This document shows positions 1-9,773 of a stretch of 64,000 bases of DNA, piece by piece. The DNA is taken from positions 682,001 through 746,000 of the forward strand of contig CANNCA010000001.1 of NCBI GenBank assembly GCA_947503005.1. The letters are read 5' to 3'. Position numbers and translations under genes: made by a program. Below the pieces are notes generated by a model that did no database searches, was not told where the DNA came from, and saw only the letters and a program-made list of their open reading frames with translations. The stretch comes from an uncultured Flavobacteriaceae bacterium (lineage in GTDB: Bacteria; Bacteroidota; Bacteroidia; Flavobacteriales; Flavobacteriaceae). Within the stretch, counting starts at the first letter, position 1. The number at the start of each line of letters is the position of its first letter.

Positions 1-3000
1 TATATGCAAAAAGATAAAAATGGCAGCTACGTTCTCTACACCAGAGAAGCAAATTCAAATTTGGGAACCAAATTGGCATGCTCTACCGAAGCTACAATGG
101 TCAAAGACATTGATTTCTCAAGTTTCAAGCAACCAGTGAATGGTCAGGTGTTACGAAAATTTAGATTGGCCGTATCTGCTTCTGGGGAGTATACTACTTT
201 TCATGGTGGGACCGTAGCGGACGCTTTAGCTGCGATTAATGCTACCGTGACAAGGGTTAACGAAGTTTTCGAGAATGATTTGGCCGTGACTTTTGAAGTG
301 ATAGCCGATACGGATGAGGTCATTTATACGGATCCGGTAACCGATCCTTATAATGGAAGTTTGAGTAGTTCAATCCAAAATACATTGACCTCTACTATTG
401 GTGAGGCGAATTATGACGTGGGAATTTTATTTCACAGAATTGAAAACGGGGCCGATGGGAATTCGGGTTTTATCGGGGCAGCCTGTGTTGATAACAGAAA
501 AGGAAGTGCTTTTGCAGCTATACCAAATCCCGTGGGTGATATTTTCGATCTTGATTTTGTGGCACATGAAATTGGACATCAGTTTGGGGCCAACCATACA
601 TGGTCTTTTCAAGAAGAATCAAGTGTAACAGCAGATGTTCAAGTAGAACCTGGAAGCGGTACAACCATTATGGGGTATGCAGGCATTGCACTGGAAAACA
701 ATGTTGCATCGAATGGGGAGGATTACTTTCATTATGTTAGTATCGTTCAGATAATGGATTATTTGAATACGGTTAGTTGCGCCGAAATCATTAATTTGAC
801 AAATACACCACCAACAGTGACCCCTATTGGCGGGTTTACGATCCCGATATCCACAGCCTTTGTATTAACAGCCGCTGCAACTGATACGGATGGTTCGGAT
901 GTTTTGACGTATACATGGGAGCAAATAGATGATGGTCTGGTTACACAATCAAGTTTTGGCCCTGAAAACATAAGTGGTGCACTATTTAGGTCTCAAAAAC
1001 CTTCGACTTCACCGGAGCGGTATTTTCCAAAATTATCTAGAGTGATAGAGGGCAATCTGACACAGACAAACCCCGATATCAATACAGCATGGGAGACCGT
1101 TTCAAATGTGGAACGCGAACTGAATTTTGCCATGACCGTGCGTGATAATGCTATTGGGGGAGGTCAGGTAGCCTCTGATTTGGTAAACGTTTTTGTATCG
1201 AGAGATGCTGGGCCATTTGTTGTAACATCTCAATCCACTTCGGTTACTATGACAGCCGGTAGCATCGAGAACATTACTTGGGATGTTGCCAATACTTTCT
1301 TTGCCCCAATCAATGCCAAAATGGTCGACATATTCTTATCTACCGATGGTGGAGTCACTTTTCCGATCCTTCTGGCGGAAGATGTTGCCAATGACGGAGA
1401 ACATGCTATTGTTGTTCCAGGAAATCCTACTTCGGAGGCCCGGATTATGATAAAAGCAAGCAACAATATATTTTTTGCGGTCAATACAGCTGATTTTACC
1501 ATTTCCGAATCTGAAATTGTGCTCAACTTTACCGATTTGAATTATGAAGTCTGTCAGCCAGATACTTTAGTGGCACCCTTTGTCTACGAAACCTACCTCG
1601 GTTTTGATGAGGAAGTAACCTTTAGTGTGGATAACCCACCTGTTGGTTTAGATGTGTTATTTTCACCCGAAACTGCAACAGGCGGAGATACGCCTGTTAC
1701 AATTACTTTTTCAAACACCGAGAATTTAGCGGTAGGGAATTATCCGATTAGCGTTTTGGCTACCTCCATGAACAATTCGAAGGAAGTTACCATCGATTTG
1801 AATGTTTATGACACCAATCTTTCTGAGGTTATTTTGATCTCTCCACCTGATGCATTTCTTGACGTTTCAAAAAATACTACTTTGGAATGGGAAGAGCAAT
1901 TTGCGGCTACCTCGTATGAAATTGAAATAGCTACGGAAGCTGCCTTTACCAATGTGATAGAGACTGCAGAGGTTTTTTCAAATTCCTATGCGCCAACTAG
2001 TCTGAACAACGCTACTGCTTATTTTTGGAGGATAAAACCAGAAAACAGTTGTGCAGAGGGATTATTCAGTGCGCCTTTCAGTTTCACTACTATTGAATTC
2101 AATTGTACCAGCAATGATGCCCCAGGCTTACCGCAGACAATTTCGGCTACCGGTACACCAACGGTAACGTCTAGCGTAACTTTTCTTGAAGATATACCGC
2201 TGGCAGATATAAATGTGTCATTGAACTTGGATCATTCGTTTTTAAGAGATCTTACGGTAACCTTGACTTCACCATCTGGTACTATTGTTACCCTTTTCGA
2301 AAATGTATGTGAAAGCCTAGATAACGTAAATGCTGTTTTTGATGATAGTGCGCCTCTTTTAGTTTGTGGTGGAAATCCGGCAATTGAGGGGAGTGTAAGA
2401 CCAATTGGCTCTTTGGCTACTTTTATCGGCGAGTCGATTCAAGGGGAATGGGTATTGACAATTTCAGATGATACATTTAATGACGGTGGAGCTTTAAAAG
2501 CATTTTCTTTGGAAGTCTGTGTCGAAGGAAGTTTTAGACCTGACGATGATGGCGATGGTGTTTTTGATGATGGACCTGATTTATGTTTGGGAACTCCTAG
2601 TGGAACTCCCGTAGATTCTTCGGGTTGTCCTGTATTTTTGTTTCCGAACGATGCTTTTTCCATTCGGTTACAAAGCGAGTCATGTAGGTCCAGAAATGAC
2701 GGCTCCATTACCATTGAAGCGAACCAAACCTTGGATTATACGCTGCAGATTACTGGAAACGGAACTGATACCAGTGCTGATTTTACAACAAGTTATACCG
2801 CTAGCGACTTAAGTGCTGGTACTTACTCTGTTTGTATTAATGGCACAGATGGTACAATTGTTTATGAAGAACGTTGTTTTGATATCGTGATTTCCGAACC
2901 GGAAGCACTCAGTGTAAGTTCAAAGGTCTCCCTGCAAACAAGAATAGTGGAGCTTGATTTGACAGGAGGAACACTTTATAACCTAGAACTTAATGGTATT

Positions 3001-3357
3001 GTAACACAAACCCAAGACTCAAAAATTTCCTTAGACCTTCGGGAAGGCACCAACACTTTAAAAGTGTCCACAAGTTTACCTTGTCAAGGAGTCTATGAGG
3101 AGCAATTCTTTGTTTCTGACGGACCGGTGGTTTATCCAAATCCTTTTTTCGATGCTGTGAACGTATCATTTGGTGCGAATGTCACCACGATATTGGCAAC
3201 TGTTTTTAGTGCTGACGGAAGGCTGGTTCATAACAAGAGATATCAAGTCAATGGCGTTGAAATGGAACTGGATCTGTCAAACCTTTCAATTGGGTTATAC
3301 CAGCTCAGATTAGAAGGGGAAAACGTAAAAAAAACAATTAAACTGCTAAAAAGATGA
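1..3357 (+). CDS. Secreted reprolysin-like zinc metalloprotease with P-domain and T9SS sorting tail (5' partial)
   Basis: The reading frame is open to the left edge, so the N-terminus, including any signal peptide, is outside the window. Numbering from the first in-window Met (base 4), a zinc-protease motif HEIGHQFGANH lies at about residues 188-198, followed by a Met-turn candidate (TIMGYAG), as in reprolysin-like (M12B) peptidases. The middle part is beta-rich with fibronectin-III-like segments (around 600-690). Around residues 700-840 is a proprotein-convertase P-domain, recognisable by NVSLNLDHSFLRDLTVTLTS. The last 75 residues start with YPNPF and end with a Lys-rich tail, typical of type A type IX secretion sorting domains, so the enzyme should be exported by T9SS. 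The stop overlaps the start of the following lipoprotein by 4 bases, suggesting co-translation. Substrate is unknown. Confidence 0.9.
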   Translation, partial: YMQKDKNGSYVLYTREANSNLGTKLACSTEATMVKDIDFSSFKQPVNGQVLRKFRLAVSASGEYTTFHGGTVADALAAINATVTRVNEVFENDLAVTFEVIADTDEVIYTDPVTDPYNGSLSSSIQNTLTSTIGEANYDVGILFHRIENGADGNSGFIGAACVDNRKGSAFAAIPNPVGDIFDLDFVAHEIGHQFGANHTWSFQEESSVTADVQVEPGSGTTIMGYAGIALENNVASNGEDYFHYVSIVQIMDYLNTVSCAEIINLTNTPPTVTPIGGFTIPISTAFVLTAAATDTDGSDVLTYTWEQIDDGLVTQSSFGPENISGALFRSQKPSTSPERYFPKLSRVIEGNLTQTNPDINTAWETVSNVERELNFAMTVRDNAIGGGQVASDLVNVFVSRDAGPFVVTSQSTSVTMTAGSIENITWDVANTFFAPINAKMVDIFLSTDGGVTFPILLAEDVANDGEHAIVVPGNPTSEARIMIKASNNIFFAVNTADFTISESEIVLNFTDLNYEVCQPDTLVAPFVYETYLGFDEEVTFSVDNPPVGLDVLFSPETATGGDTPVTITFSNTENLAVGNYPISVLATSMNNSKEVTIDLNVYDTNLSEVILISPPDAFLDVSKNTTLEWEEQFAATSYEIEIATEAAFTNVIETAEVFSNSYAPTSLNNATAYFWRIKPENSCAEGLFSAPFSFTTIEFNCTSNDAPGLPQTISATGTPTVTSSVTFLEDIPLADINVSLNLDHSFLRDLTVTLTSPSGTIVTLFENVCESLDNVNAVFDDSAPLLVCGGNPAIEGSVRPIGSLATFIGESIQGEWVLTISDDTFNDGGALKAFSLEVCVEGSFRPDDDGDGVFDDGPDLCLGTPSGTPVDSSGCPVFLFPNDAFSIRLQSESCRSRNDGSITIEANQTLDYTLQITGNGTDTSADFTTSYTASDLSAGTYSVCINGTDGTIVYEERCFDIVISEPEALSVSSKVSLQTRIVELDLTGGTLYNLELNGIVTQTQDSKISLDLREGTNTLKVSTSLPCQGVYEEQFFVSDGPVVYPNPFFDAVNVSFGANVTTILATVFSADGRLVHNKRYQVNGVEMELDLSNLSIGLYQLRLEGENVKKTIKLLKR

Positions 3358-4034
3358 GGTATTTACCATTTCTTTTAGTAATTGTGCTGTGCTTTTCGTG
3401 CAAGAAGAAAGACCCTCCCAAACCGCCAGAAAGTGCAAAATTGGTTTTTCCTCAGAACAACTCGGAATGTACCACTGGTACCAATACAAGTCCAACCACA
3501 AGTATGGTTGAGTTTAGATGGCAACAAGCAGCAAATACCGATTCTTATGAGCTACGGGCTACTAATATGAATACCAACACGACCCAAACCGTGAGTACTT
3601 CATCATTGTCCGCGAAGCTACCGCTGCAGAAGGGTGCGTTATACACATGGGTGGTGAGTACCAAGAATAAAGCGGTTTTACAGGTAACAACAAGTCAAAC
3701 ATGGCGTTTTTATAATGCTGGATTTGAGACGAGCTATGCTCCTTTTCCCGCCGAAATCATCTTGCCGGAACTGGGCAAATCGGTTTTTAAAGATATCAAT
3801 AACGAAGTTAGCTTGAGTTGGTCAGGTTCAGATGTGGATAATGATATTGTGTCATATCAATTGTATTTTTCCACAGAGAAACCACCAACTACTTTGGTAG
3901 CTACTATAACGACAGGTTCAACCACTAGAAAACTTACAGTCGAAAGCAATACCATTTATTATTGGAAAGTGATTACCATCGACAGCGAAGGTAATTCTTC
4001 AGATTCCGGCGTTTTTGATTTCAGGGTGGAATAA
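3354..4034 (+). CDS. Lipoprotein with two fibronectin-III-like segments
   Basis: The N-terminus is a short hydrophobic signal ending in a lipobox-like CFSC, followed by Lys-rich KKKDPPKPPES, so this is a probable lipoprotein anchored after lipidation at Cys16. Two beta-sandwich segments (about residues 30-122 and 132-226) have the W...Y...L...W spacing of fibronectin-III-like or Ig-like modules, for example FRWQQAANTDSYEL and LSWSGSDVDNDIVSYQL. It overlaps the metalloprotease stop by ATGA and is probably co-expressed with it, perhaps as a surface partner. No catalytic motif is visible. It ends 4 bases before the convergent pth stop and no terminator hairpin is visible between them. Confidence 0.8.
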   Translation: MRYLPFLLVIVLCFSCKKKDPPKPPESAKLVFPQNNSECTTGTNTSPTTSMVEFRWQQAANTDSYELRATNMNTNTTQTVSTSSLSAKLPLQKGALYTWVVSTKNKAVLQVTTSQTWRFYNAGFETSYAPFPAEIILPELGKSVFKDINNEVSLSWSGSDVDNDIVSYQLYFSTEKPPTTLVATITTGSTTRKLTVESNTIYYWKVITIDSEGNSSDSGVFDFRVE

Positions 4035-4038
4035 AAAA

Positions 4039-4668
4039 TCAAGTGCCGTTATATTGATTCATAGTTATGTTCACCCCAGCTAAAACGAAAGAACGAATTA
4101 ATTCGCATGATTTTTCAAGCCGTTCTTCCAATTGTTCTTTTTCGATTTCACTCCATTTTCCTAAGACATAATCGACTTGTCTTCCTTTTCCGAAATCAGC
4201 ACCAACACCAAAACGAAAGCGGTTGTATTTGGTTGTTTGCAAAACATTTTGAATATCCTTAAGTCCATTATGGCCTCCGTCGCTTCCCTTTGTCTTCAAA
4301 CGCAATGTTCCGAACGTCAGATTAATATCATCTGTAATGATCAAAACGTTTTCCAAAGGCACTTTTTCTTTCTCCATCCAATATTTCACCGCCTTACCGC
4401 TAAGGTTCATATAGGTAGAAGGTTTGAGACACAGTAGACTTCTTCCTTTGATTTTTACCATGGTTATATCACCCAGTCGTGCAGATTCGAATGTCGATTT
4501 CTCGGCAATAGCAAAGCTGTCCAAAATTTTAAAACCAATGTTATGTCTAGTCTCGGCATACTCCTCGCCAATATTTCCTAAACCAACAATTAGAAATTTT
4601 TTCATGGAATCTTTTTCTTCAAAATAAGATGTTCCAAAGCCAAAGAGGGTTTTAAAAAAATTGAACAT
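4039..4668 (-). CDS. pth: Peptidyl-tRNA hydrolase
   Basis: Hydrolyses the ester bond of peptidyl-tRNA released from stalled ribosomes, recycling tRNA in the cytoplasm. Family landmarks are present: [10 protein letters not shown] with the conserved Asn, TRHNIGF with the catalytic His (about residue 42), [21 protein letters not shown] with the catalytic Asp, and GSDGGHNGL. The core is family-typical in length. The frame has two plausible starts: Met1 at 4668, preceded by an AAGGA-like sequence, and Met22 at 4605 ([11 protein letters not shown]), which matches the family start better. The short N-terminal extension is tentative. It lies directly downstream of rplY on the same strand, with a terminator hairpin in between. 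Confidence 0.95.
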   Translation of the reverse strand: MFNFFKTLFGFGTSYFEEKDSMKKFLIVGLGNIGEEYAETRHNIGFKILDSFAIAEKSTFESARLGDITMVKIKGRSLLCLKPSTYMNLSGKAVKYWMEKEKVPLENVLIITDDINLTFGTLRLKTKGSDGGHNGLKDIQNVLQTTKYNRFRFGVGADFGKGRQVDYVLGKWSEIEKEQLEERLEKSCELIRSFVLAGVNITMNQYNGT

Positions 4669-4697
4669 AATTTGGTCCTTGGTGTTTCGTAAAAATA

Positions 4698-4729
4698 CAA
4701 AAGCATCCTACTAATGCAGGATGCTTTTG
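4698..4729 (-). terminator. Rho-independent terminator downstream of rplY
   Basis: Inverted repeat CAAAAGCATCCT / AGGATGCTTTTG with an 8-base loop between rplY and pth. Read on the minus strand, the stem is followed by a short T-rich run, so it should end or attenuate rplY transcription before pth. Confidence 0.75.
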
Positions 4730-4746
4730 CCATAATAATGTTTATA

Positions 4747-5424
4747 CTATTCTTTGTCTTCAGCAGCAGGTGCCTCAGTTCCTCCAGCTGCAGGAGCCTC
4801 TGCTCCATCAGTACCTTCAGCGCCTTCTGCACCTTCAACTCCTTCTTCTCCTTCTTCATCTTCCACTTCTTCAACAATCGCCGCACGAGCAGTTTTAACT
4901 TGCACCACAACAGTTGTTTCAGGGTGAAGAATGGCAAAATCATCGTTCAATAGTGATTCTACTGTAATATTATCACCAATTTTCAATTTTGAAATATCGA
5001 TATCAAAGAAATCGGGTAGGTTATCTGGCAAAGCTTTGATAGCCAATTTCCTTTTTCTAAACAACAAACGACCACCGTTTCTAACCCCAGGGGAGTTACC
5101 CTGTAGTCGAACAGGAATGTTCATTGTAACTTCTTTATCATCAAATAGTTGATAAAAATCAATATGCAAAATCTTATCCGTCACTGGATGGAATTGAATA
5201 TCCTGCATAATGGCCTTCACCTTACCTTCACCTAAGTCAACCTTTACGGTATGGGCTGCGCCGGTGTACACTAAATCTCTGAAACTTAATTCAGGTGCTG
5301 AAAAGTGTAATGGTTTTTCCCCTCCGTATACTACGCAAGGAACCAATCCAGCATTACGTAGGGCCTTCGTTGCCTTTTTGCCCACGCTTTCTCTTTCTGA
5401 TCCTTTAATTGTAATTGACTTCAT
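4747..5424 (-). CDS. rplY: 50S ribosomal protein L25/general stress protein Ctc
   Basis: Binds 5S rRNA in the large ribosomal subunit. The protein starts [20 protein letters not shown], typical of L25, with the N-terminal 5S-binding domain at about residues 1-90 ([30 protein letters not shown]) and the beta-rich CTC domain at about 95-185 ([20 protein letters not shown]). The final 35 residues are a Glu/Ala/Gly-rich low-complexity tail, as often seen in Bacteroidota ribosomal proteins. It lies beside prs in the same direction (about 54 bases apart); a prs-rplY-pth order is common in bacteria. Confidence 0.96.
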   Translation of the reverse strand: MKSITIKGSERESVGKKATKALRNAGLVPCVVYGGEKPLHFSAPELSFRDLVYTGAAHTVKVDLGEGKVKAIMQDIQFHPVTDKILHIDFYQLFDDKEVTMNIPVRLQGNSPGVRNGGRLLFRKRKLAIKALPDNLPDFFDIDISKLKIGDNITVESLLNDDFAILHPETTVVVQVKTARAAIVEEVEDEEGEEGVEGAEGAEGTDGAEAPAAGGTEAPAAEDKE

Positions 5425-5478
5425 TATATAGTTTAATAATTAATAATTCATTGTTTTCTTCACCCCGAAATCGAAAGT

Positions 5479-6420
5479 CTACATCAAAAATTTAGACGCG
5501 ATAGAGGTATTGTGGTGTACTCTGTGCATTACATCTGCAAATAAAGGAGCACAACTTAAGACTTTTACTTTTTCACTATCTTCTCTAGAAGGAATTGAGT
5601 CAGTAATTATCAATTCCAACAATTGGGACTTCTGTATTTTTTCATAGGCATTGCCAGAGAGTAAACCGTGGGTAGTTATTGCCCTTACACTCAGTGCTCC
5701 TCTTTCCATCATTAAATCAGCTGCCTTTGTCAGAGTTCCGGCCGTATCTACCATATCATCTACCAAGACCACATTCTTACCTTGAACATCTCCAATAAGC
5801 TCCATATGTGAAATGACATTGGCTTTAGCCCTTTGTTTGTAACAGATGACAACATCACATTCCAATGCTTTTGAATAAGCATAGGCTCTTTTTGACCCAC
5901 CCATATCCGGTGAGGCAATAGTAAGGTTGTCTAAGTGCAACTTTTTCAAATATGGCAAAAATAATGTCGAAGCGAACAAATGATCTACTGGTTTCTCAAA
6001 AAACCCTTGTATTTGATCAGCATGAAGATCCATGGTAATTATTCGGGTAGCACCCGCGGCCTCTAACATTTTTGCAACTAATTTTGCGGCAATGGGCACT
6101 CTTGGTTTGTCTTTACGATCTTGTCTGGCCCAACCAAAATAGGGCATCACAGCAGTAATGTGTCTCGCTGAAGCACGCTTTGCGGCATCAAGCATCAACA
6201 ACATTTCCATCAGATTTTCTGAGCTCGGGTTGGTAGAACCTATTATAAAAACCCTTGCACCCCGAACAGATTCTTCGAAGGAGGGTTGAAATTCACCGTC
6301 GCTATATCTTGAAAAGATTACGTTGCCCAGACTTGTGCCATAAATTTCAGCAATTTTTTCTGCCAAAACAGTACTCTGGGTACAGGCAAAAATCTTGGGT
6401 TCTGGCACAGTGTACGACAT
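5479..6420 (-). CDS. prs: Ribose-phosphate pyrophosphokinase (PRPP synthetase)
   Basis: Makes 5-phosphoribosyl 1-diphosphate from ribose 5-phosphate and ATP for nucleotide, His and Trp synthesis. The length (313 aa) is standard. Recognisable are the N-terminal FSRYSDGEFQPSFEESVRG, the catalytic/ATP region FGWARQDRKDKPR, the signature DLHADQIQGFF, and the PRPP-binding loop VLVDDMVDTAGTLTKAA. The start MSYTVPEPK is the only convenient ATG. A minus-strand TAAATTTG element lies about 50 bases upstream. Confidence 0.97.
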   Translation of the reverse strand: MSYTVPEPKIFACTQSTVLAEKIAEIYGTSLGNVIFSRYSDGEFQPSFEESVRGARVFIIGSTNPSSENLMEMLLMLDAAKRASARHITAVMPYFGWARQDRKDKPRVPIAAKLVAKMLEAAGATRIITMDLHADQIQGFFEKPVDHLFASTLFLPYLKKLHLDNLTIASPDMGGSKRAYAYSKALECDVVICYKQRAKANVISHMELIGDVQGKNVVLVDDMVDTAGTLTKAADLMMERGALSVRAITTHGLLSGNAYEKIQKSQLLELIITDSIPSREDSEKVKVLSCAPLFADVMHRVHHNTSIASKFLM

Positions 6421-6472
6421 GGTTAATCTCTTGTATCTTAGTTTATTGGATTCCCTTTTTCTAAGGGAGGTG

Positions 6473-6480
6473 CAAATTTA
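6473..6480 (-). promoter_or_regulatory. Putative -7 element of the prs promoter
   Basis: On the minus strand the sequence reads TAAATTTG, a full match to the Bacteroidota TAnnTTTG -7 consensus. A TTT-type partner lies 19 bases further upstream (around 6500-6502). It sits about 53 bases from the prs start. Confidence 0.5.
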
Positions 6481-6545
6481 GAAATTAATTTGTGTTGCTA
6501 AAGGATAATTGTTGTTATTTTCATTTTAAAAATGAATTATTTTTT

Positions 6546-6553
6546 TAGCTTTG
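6546..6553 (+). promoter_or_regulatory. Putative -7 element of the tRNA-Leu promoter
   Basis: TAGCTTTG, a full match to TAnnTTTG, 17 bases before the mature tRNA 5' end. A T-rich TTT lies at the expected -33 distance (6524-6526). The position fits transcription starting just before the tRNA. Confidence 0.55.
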
Positions 6554-6570
6554 CAGTCCTGTTTTAGTTT

Positions 6571-6651
6571 GCTCGAGTGGCGGAACTGGTAGACGCGCTG
6601 GATTCAAAATCCAGTTCCTTTGGAGTGTGGGTTCGATTCCCACCTCGAGTA
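6571..6651 (+). tRNA. tRNA-Leu (anticodon CAA)
   Basis: 81-nt cloverleaf. Acceptor arms GCTCGAG and CTCGAGT pair (with a terminal G-U), and the discriminator is A. The D-arm region is GGCGGAACTGGTAGACGC, the anticodon stem CTGGA/TCCAG encloses TTCAAAA with CAA at 6605-6607, there is a short class II variable arm, and the T-arm contains GGTTCGATTCC. CCA is not encoded. It lies between prs and uxaC. Confidence 0.96.
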
Positions 6652-6657
6652 CTTTGA

Positions 6658-6685
6658 AACCTTCCTTTTTAGGGAAGGTTTTTTT
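6658..6685 (+). terminator. Terminator of tRNA-Leu
   Basis: Perfect stem AACCTTCC / GGAAGGTT with a 7-base loop, followed by a T run, starting 7 bases after the tRNA. Confidence 0.85.
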
Positions 6686-6787
6686 AGTTTAAGGGGGGTA
6701 TGCTTCCTCCGAGGATTCAGGGCTAACTCAAGTATTTAATAAACTTCCGAATTGGAAGACTTTCATGAAGGGAAATGGGCAAGGTGT

Positions 6788-8194
6788 CTAAAACTCAAAA
6801 TAATCCTTGGCATTGTAGTAGCAAATATCCTGAACAAGTTTCCCGATCCACTTCATATCATTGGGTAGTTCACCGTTTTCAATGTCTTTGCCGAAGAGGT
6901 TACAAAGAATACGTCTAAAATATTCATGTCTGGGAAATGATAGAAAGCTCCTCGAATCGGTTAGCATTCCTATAAAACAGCTAAGGAGCCCAATATTCGA
7001 AAGGGCATTCATTTGATCGATCATACCTTCCTTTTGATCCATAAACCACCAACCCGATCCAAACTGAACTTTTCCCTTGATGCTTCCGTCGTTAAAATTG
7101 CCTATCATGGAAGCTATCATTTCATTGTCCACAGGGTTGTTGTTATAAATAATGGTTTTTGTCAATTTGTTCTTGGCATCCATTGTATTTAAAAACTTAG
7201 AGAGGCTACTTGCTTGTTTAAAATCTCCAATGGAATCCCATCCGGTGTCCGGCCCTAATTGGGCTAACATTCTGCTATTGTTATTTCGCAAAGCACCTAA
7301 GTGAAATTGTTGTACCCAGCCAAATTCATGATATAATTCCGAAAGATAAATAAGTAAAGCACTTTGAAATTTCAGAACTTCCTCATTTGAAATAGGCTTA
7401 CCATCAAGTTTCCTCTTAAAGATAGTTTTCACTTCACTTTCTGTAAAGTCGGTAGCATACATATTTTCAAAACCGTGATCACAGAGACGGCATCCGTTAG
7501 CATGAAAATATTCCACACGATTACGTATTGCATTGCATAGTGTATCATAAGAATCAATAGTGATATCCGAGATCGAAGCTAACTTATTCAAATAATCGCT
7601 GTATGATTTATTTTCGATAAAAATGGCTTTATCAGGCCGAAATGCCATACTTACCCTGGTTTTAAAATCACTTTTTGTTATTTTCTGATGATGCTCTAAG
7701 GAGTCAACAGGATCATCAGTCGTGCATAAATACTCCACATTCATTTTTGTAAGTAGGCTTTGGCAACTAAAGGCTTCGGTCTGAAGTTTTTCAGATGTCT
7801 CTTTGTAAATTCTATCAGCACTTTCGGGGTTTAGCAAATCTGAGATTCCAAAATAACGGTCCAATTCCATATGCGTCCAATGATACAACGGATTGCGCAT
7901 GGTATATGGCACGGTACGGGCCCACTTCTGAAATTTATCCAAGTCAGAAGCCGTTCCGGTAATATATTTTTCATTTATACCGAGGGTTCTCATGGCTCTC
8001 CATTTATAATGATCACCATTGATCCATATTTCGGTTATCGTATCAAAAATCTTGTTTTCGGCAATTTCCTGAGGCGGTAGATGATTGTGGTAATCGATAA
8101 TGGGCATTTTGCTCGCATATCCATGGTAAAGCTCTTCCGCAAAAGAATTTTCCAAGAGAAAATTATCGTGAATGAATTTAGCTGGTCGGTGCAT
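6788..8194 (-). CDS. uxaC: Glucuronate isomerase
   Basis: Interconverts D-glucuronate/D-fructuronate and D-galacturonate/D-tagaturonate, the first cytoplasmic step of hexuronate use. The start at 8194 (MHRPAKFIHDNFLL) gives 468 aa, the usual UxaC length; an in-frame Met 16 codons upstream would add a basic, non-family extension. The amidohydrolase-like metal motif DYHNHL is at about residues 34-39. Other family stretches are EIWINGDHYKWRAMR, YCTTDDP-like LCTTDDPVDSL, and DSRSFLSFPRHEYFRRILCNL near the C-terminus. It diverges from the DUF1080 operon across a short region with CGTTAACG repeats, suggesting shared control by the nearby LacI-type regulator and a uronic-acid-containing substrate. 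Confidence 0.95.
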   Translation of the reverse strand: MHRPAKFIHDNFLLENSFAEELYHGYASKMPIIDYHNHLPPQEIAENKIFDTITEIWINGDHYKWRAMRTLGINEKYITGTASDLDKFQKWARTVPYTMRNPLYHWTHMELDRYFGISDLLNPESADRIYKETSEKLQTEAFSCQSLLTKMNVEYLCTTDDPVDSLEHHQKITKSDFKTRVSMAFRPDKAIFIENKSYSDYLNKLASISDITIDSYDTLCNAIRNRVEYFHANGCRLCDHGFENMYATDFTESEVKTIFKRKLDGKPISNEEVLKFQSALLIYLSELYHEFGWVQQFHLGALRNNNSRMLAQLGPDTGWDSIGDFKQASSLSKFLNTMDAKNKLTKTIIYNNNPVDNEMIASMIGNFNDGSIKGKVQFGSGWWFMDQKEGMIDQMNALSNIGLLSCFIGMLTDSRSFLSFPRHEYFRRILCNLFGKDIENGELPNDMKWIGKLVQDICYYNAKDYFEF

Positions 8195-8298
8195 TATAAT
8201 TCTTTGTTTAGAAGAAAATAACAAAAGCCGCAAATTACGCATATTACACGCAACAAACTGCCTGTTCTCGGTGGTAAGTTAAAAATATTATTTATATT

Positions 8299-8312
8299 CG
8301 TTAACGTTAACG
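8299..8312. promoter_or_regulatory. Putative LacI-type operator (two overlapping CGTTAACG)
   Basis: CGTTAACGTTAACG, a palindrome made of two overlapping CGTTAACG units, lies between the divergent uxaC and DUF1080 genes. The same core occurs twice upstream of susC and in near form before the LacI-type regulator gene. Assignment to that regulator is inference from motif sharing. Confidence 0.6.
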
Positions 8313-8389
8313 CAAATTAATTTTCTTATTTTTTAAATCCTACTTCCATAGAATAGGAATATCAAATCTAACACGAGAATCTTTTTTAA

Positions 8390-9763
8390 ATGAAAAAAAT
8401 GAAAATACTATTTTTTGTTGCCGTTGTGCTATCAACTGTTACGCTTTCAGCCCAAGAAAATTGGGAGGTTCTGTTCAATGGCAAAGACTTGAAGAACTTC
8501 AAGCAATTGAACGGGGATGCCAAATACGAAATTAAAAACAATGAATTGATTGGTACATCGAAAATGGGCACACCCAACAGTTTTATGGCCACGAAGAACG
8601 AATATGGCGACTTCATTTTGGAATTCGATGTACTTGTGGAGAACGGCTTGAACTCAGGTGTTCAATTTAGAAGTTTGAGTATTCCCGAGTATATGGATGG
8701 CAGGGTCCACGGCTACCAATGCGAAATTGAAACAAGCAATAGGAAATGGGCCGGAGGTGTTTATGACGAAGCACGAAATGGTTGGTTGTATCCCTTATCT
8801 CGAAACCCTAAGGGACAAGAAGCGTTTGTGCCTGGACAATGGAATCACTATCGAATAGAAGCCATCGGCCCGAACATTCGTACTTGGATTAATGACGTAC
8901 AATGTGCCAATTTGGTCGAAGATACCACAGCAAAAGGTTTTATAGCTTTTCAAGTACATAGCATTCATGATGACAGTTTAGAAGGAAAAACGGTGCGCTG
9001 GAAGAATATTAGAATAAAGACAACCGATTTGGAAAATGCCAGAAAAGAGGTTGACAGCGATGTGCCAGAAATTAGCTATCTCACTAATAACCTAACAGCT
9101 AATGAAATTAGAAAAGGATGGCGCTTACTGTGGGATGGAAAAACTACCAATGGATGGCGCGGAGCGAAATTGGACAAGTTCCCGGAAAAAGGATGGGAGA
9201 TGAAGGATGGTATTCTGAAAGTCTTATCCTCGGGGGGAGCTGAATCTCGAAATGGTGGTGACATCGTGACCAATAATTCTTTCAGTGATTTTGAACTAAG
9301 CGTTGATTTTAAAATAACCGAGGGAGCCAATAGTGGTATCAAATATTTTGTGGACTCTGAACTTAACAAAGGGGAAGGGTCTGCAATTGGTTTGGAGTTT
9401 CAGGTTTTGGACGATAAAAAACATCCCGATGCAAAAATGGGCAAGAACGGTAACCGAACTGTTGGTTCTTTATATGATTTGATCCGAGCTGAAAACAACG
9501 GTAGTTCACGAGGAAAGAACTTTAAGGGAGTTGATAAATGGAACAATGCACGGATTGTCGTCAAAGGTGGCCATGTTGAACATTGGCTCAATCAAATTAA
9601 GGTAGTGGAATTTGATCGTTTCAGCCAAATATTCAAGGCACTGGTCGAGAAAAGTAAATATGAGAAGTGGGAAAACTTTGGCCGTGTTCCTGAAGGCCTG
9701 ATACTATTACAGGACCACGGAGACGAAGTTTCATTCAAGAGTATTAAAATACGGGAATTCTAA
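8390..9763 (+). CDS. Secreted protein with two DUF1080 (3-keto-glycoside hydrolase-like) domains
   Basis: An N-terminal signal peptide (residues 1-21, ending VTLSAQ) indicates export. Two concanavalin-like DUF1080 domains follow: residues about 24-212 ([15 protein letters not shown] ... [10 protein letters not shown] ... [12 protein letters not shown] ... KNIRIK) and about 240-457 ([16 protein letters not shown] ... [11 protein letters not shown] ... [18 protein letters not shown] ... FKSIKIREF). DUF1080 proteins act on 3-keto-glycosides made by partner oxidoreductases. It is the first gene of a co-directional set with the Gfo/Idh/MocA oxidoreductase 10 bases downstream, consistent with oxidation at C3 followed by cleavage of the keto-sugar. 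The duplicated domain arrangement is notable because a shorter, single-domain paralogue lies four genes on. Exact glycoside is unknown. Confidence 0.88.
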   Translation: MKKMKILFFVAVVLSTVTLSAQENWEVLFNGKDLKNFKQLNGDAKYEIKNNELIGTSKMGTPNSFMATKNEYGDFILEFDVLVENGLNSGVQFRSLSIPEYMDGRVHGYQCEIETSNRKWAGGVYDEARNGWLYPLSRNPKGQEAFVPGQWNHYRIEAIGPNIRTWINDVQCANLVEDTTAKGFIAFQVHSIHDDSLEGKTVRWKNIRIKTTDLENARKEVDSDVPEISYLTNNLTANEIRKGWRLLWDGKTTNGWRGAKLDKFPEKGWEMKDGILKVLSSGGAESRNGGDIVTNNSFSDFELSVDFKITEGANSGIKYFVDSELNKGEGSAIGLEFQVLDDKKHPDAKMGKNGNRTVGSLYDLIRAENNGSSRGKNFKGVDKWNNARIVVKGGHVEHWLNQIKVVEFDRFSQIFKALVEKSKYEKWENFGRVPEGLILLQDHGDEVSFKSIKIREF

Positions 9764-9773
9764 ATCAAAAGAA

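Noticed and set aside
4714-4953. 79-aa plus-strand and 113-aa minus-strand ORFs at the 3' end of rplY
   Set aside because: Other-frame shadows of the Glu/Ala-rich L25 tail.
9076-9369. Minus-strand ORFs antisense to DUF1080, oxidoreductase and PmoA genes
   Set aside because: No family resemblance; shadows of strongly supported plus-strand genes.
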